Below are positions 63,133 to 64,000 of a DNA stretch of 64,000 nucleotides, piece by piece; position 1 is the stretch's first letter, and every line of letters starts with the position of its first letter. A model generated the notes under the pieces. It saw only the letters and a program-made list of their open reading frames with translations, was not told the origin of the DNA and did no database searches. Position numbers and translations under genes: made by a program. Origin of the DNA: Schistosoma haematobium (lineage: Eukaryota > Platyhelminthes > Trematoda > Strigeidida > Schistosomatidae); assembly GCF_000699445.3 (NCBI RefSeq), contig NC_067195.1:21157287-21221286 (forward strand), given 5' to 3'.

Positions 63133-64000
63133 ATCTATCAATATCAAGTCCTCGGATTTTTCAAACATTTTGAGTGACTATTTTCAAATGGTTGCTAATT
63201 TAAATCCTTACTAGATTTTATAAATGCCCACAAAAAATTCAAGTATACATAATTTTTAAGAAGTATAAGAACACGCCTCGCTTCAGTGTGGTTACCGTCT
63301 TCTCTAAATATACTGTATAAGAGTCTAAATTGTGTCGAACTTCTCTGTTCAGGTTAACTAGCATTTTATATGACATGATAAGTTCACATGATCAACTCTA
63401 ACTAGTTAATCGTTCCCTACAACATGTTATCTTTGTTCATGAACACCTCTTCTAGAAAGCCACTGATATAGTGAACACTGATCACATTGCTCCACCAGAT
63501 TACTCATTCAAATTCATCCATAAAGTAAAAAGATGTGGTTCAAATGGAATACAAATCAGAAACATATGTACCACAGGGGCCTTAGCGGTCCACCGACTCC
63601 AGCCTAATCTATTTGTATTAAACCAATAGAGGCAGCCTCTTTGAATATCTCGGCTGCCATACCCCGCAATCTGGATAATTCAACAAGTTAACTTTTTGCT
63701 TGTTTGTTTTAACACAGAATTATGCCTATTAGTCTCATAACCTATTCAGGTGTGTTTTTGAGAAGTTTACAACATTTCGCTATACAAGTTACAAAAGAGC
63801 CCAATGAGACATAGTGGTTGCTGGCTATATTCATCGAAAAGAATATACATTATTCAGATGTTGATTCCTGAACTGCTAACAATTAACTAGCGACCACTCA
63901 ATATTTATCGCAAGAATCGATAAAGAAATAAGAAAAGGAAACCTGTTGAGATACTTTGTGCTGAGAATTCTATATTTCACCGAAAATATAACATTGAATA
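63133..64000. other. Right-hand end of the window
   Basis: AT-rich, nothing recognised. A GC-richer block at 63565-63665 has no identifiable content. Confidence 0.4.

Noticed and set aside
1..64000. CRISPR arrays, prokaryotic operons, prophage or rRNA genes
   Set aside because: No regular direct-repeat/spacer pattern, ribosome-binding sites or rRNA sequence were seen. Introns and repeats show a eukaryotic genome.

Overview
The window reads as genomic DNA of a blood fluke (Schistosoma or a close relative). It is AT-rich with long introns. Its non-LTR retrotransposons closely resemble the schistosome SR2/RTE-type families, it has Penelope-like remnants and short tRNA-derived repeats ending in a hammerhead-like segment, and it carries two receptors of the kind expected for flatworm-specific rhodopsin-like orphans. 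No species can be named from the sequence alone. I see no bacterial-type features.

Four gene loci can be supported. (1) A 14-exon gene on the + strand (2157-22834, 5' end outside the window) encodes a 53BP1-like DNA-damage protein: a Ser/Thr-rich stretch, a tandem Tudor domain, a ubiquitin-dependent-recruitment (UDR) motif, a basic linker and tandem BRCT repeats. All intron phases join correctly. (2) A + strand gene at about 43.8-47.0 kb encodes GINS subunit 3 (PSF3) of the replicative helicase. Its first coding exon was not located, and it contains a 33-bp micro-intron. (3, 4) Two intronless rhodopsin-type GPCR genes lie on the - strand, about 3.4 kb apart (56609-57682 and 61105-62199). They look like a tandem duplicate pair. 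Weaker items are the last exon of an unidentified gene just upstream of GINS3 (43113-43343), a coiled-coil terminal exon on the - strand (24748-24928), and two unexplained open stretches at about 50-51.5 kb.

The rest is mostly mobile DNA or blank sequence. 1-2057 is an internally deleted non-LTR element lying in the upstream intron of the 53BP1-like gene; a 5'-truncated close sister copy sits at 41402-42380. 28.1-33.7 kb is a retroelement nest: one element in + orientation (28.4-30.85 kb), a related copy inverted next to it (30.96-32.1 kb), and an SR2-like element on the - strand (32.54-33.73 kb). Relic tails of the same family occur at about 3.8, 5.2 and 28.1 kb. A degenerate Ty3/gypsy relic occupies part of 36.7-39.1 kb. 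Penelope-like remnants are at 59.76-60.1 kb (with a GIY-YIG segment) and possibly at 17.3 kb. (TA)n tracts, tRNA-derived short repeats and a dispersed repeat of about 0.25-0.5 kb fill other places.

The most interesting signal is in the 53BP1-like protein. The nucleosome-ubiquitin reading motif and the BRCT repeats are retained, while two positions of the methyl-lysine cage in the first Tudor fold appear to be changed. A second curiosity is a short antisense RING-like open frame inside one of its introns.
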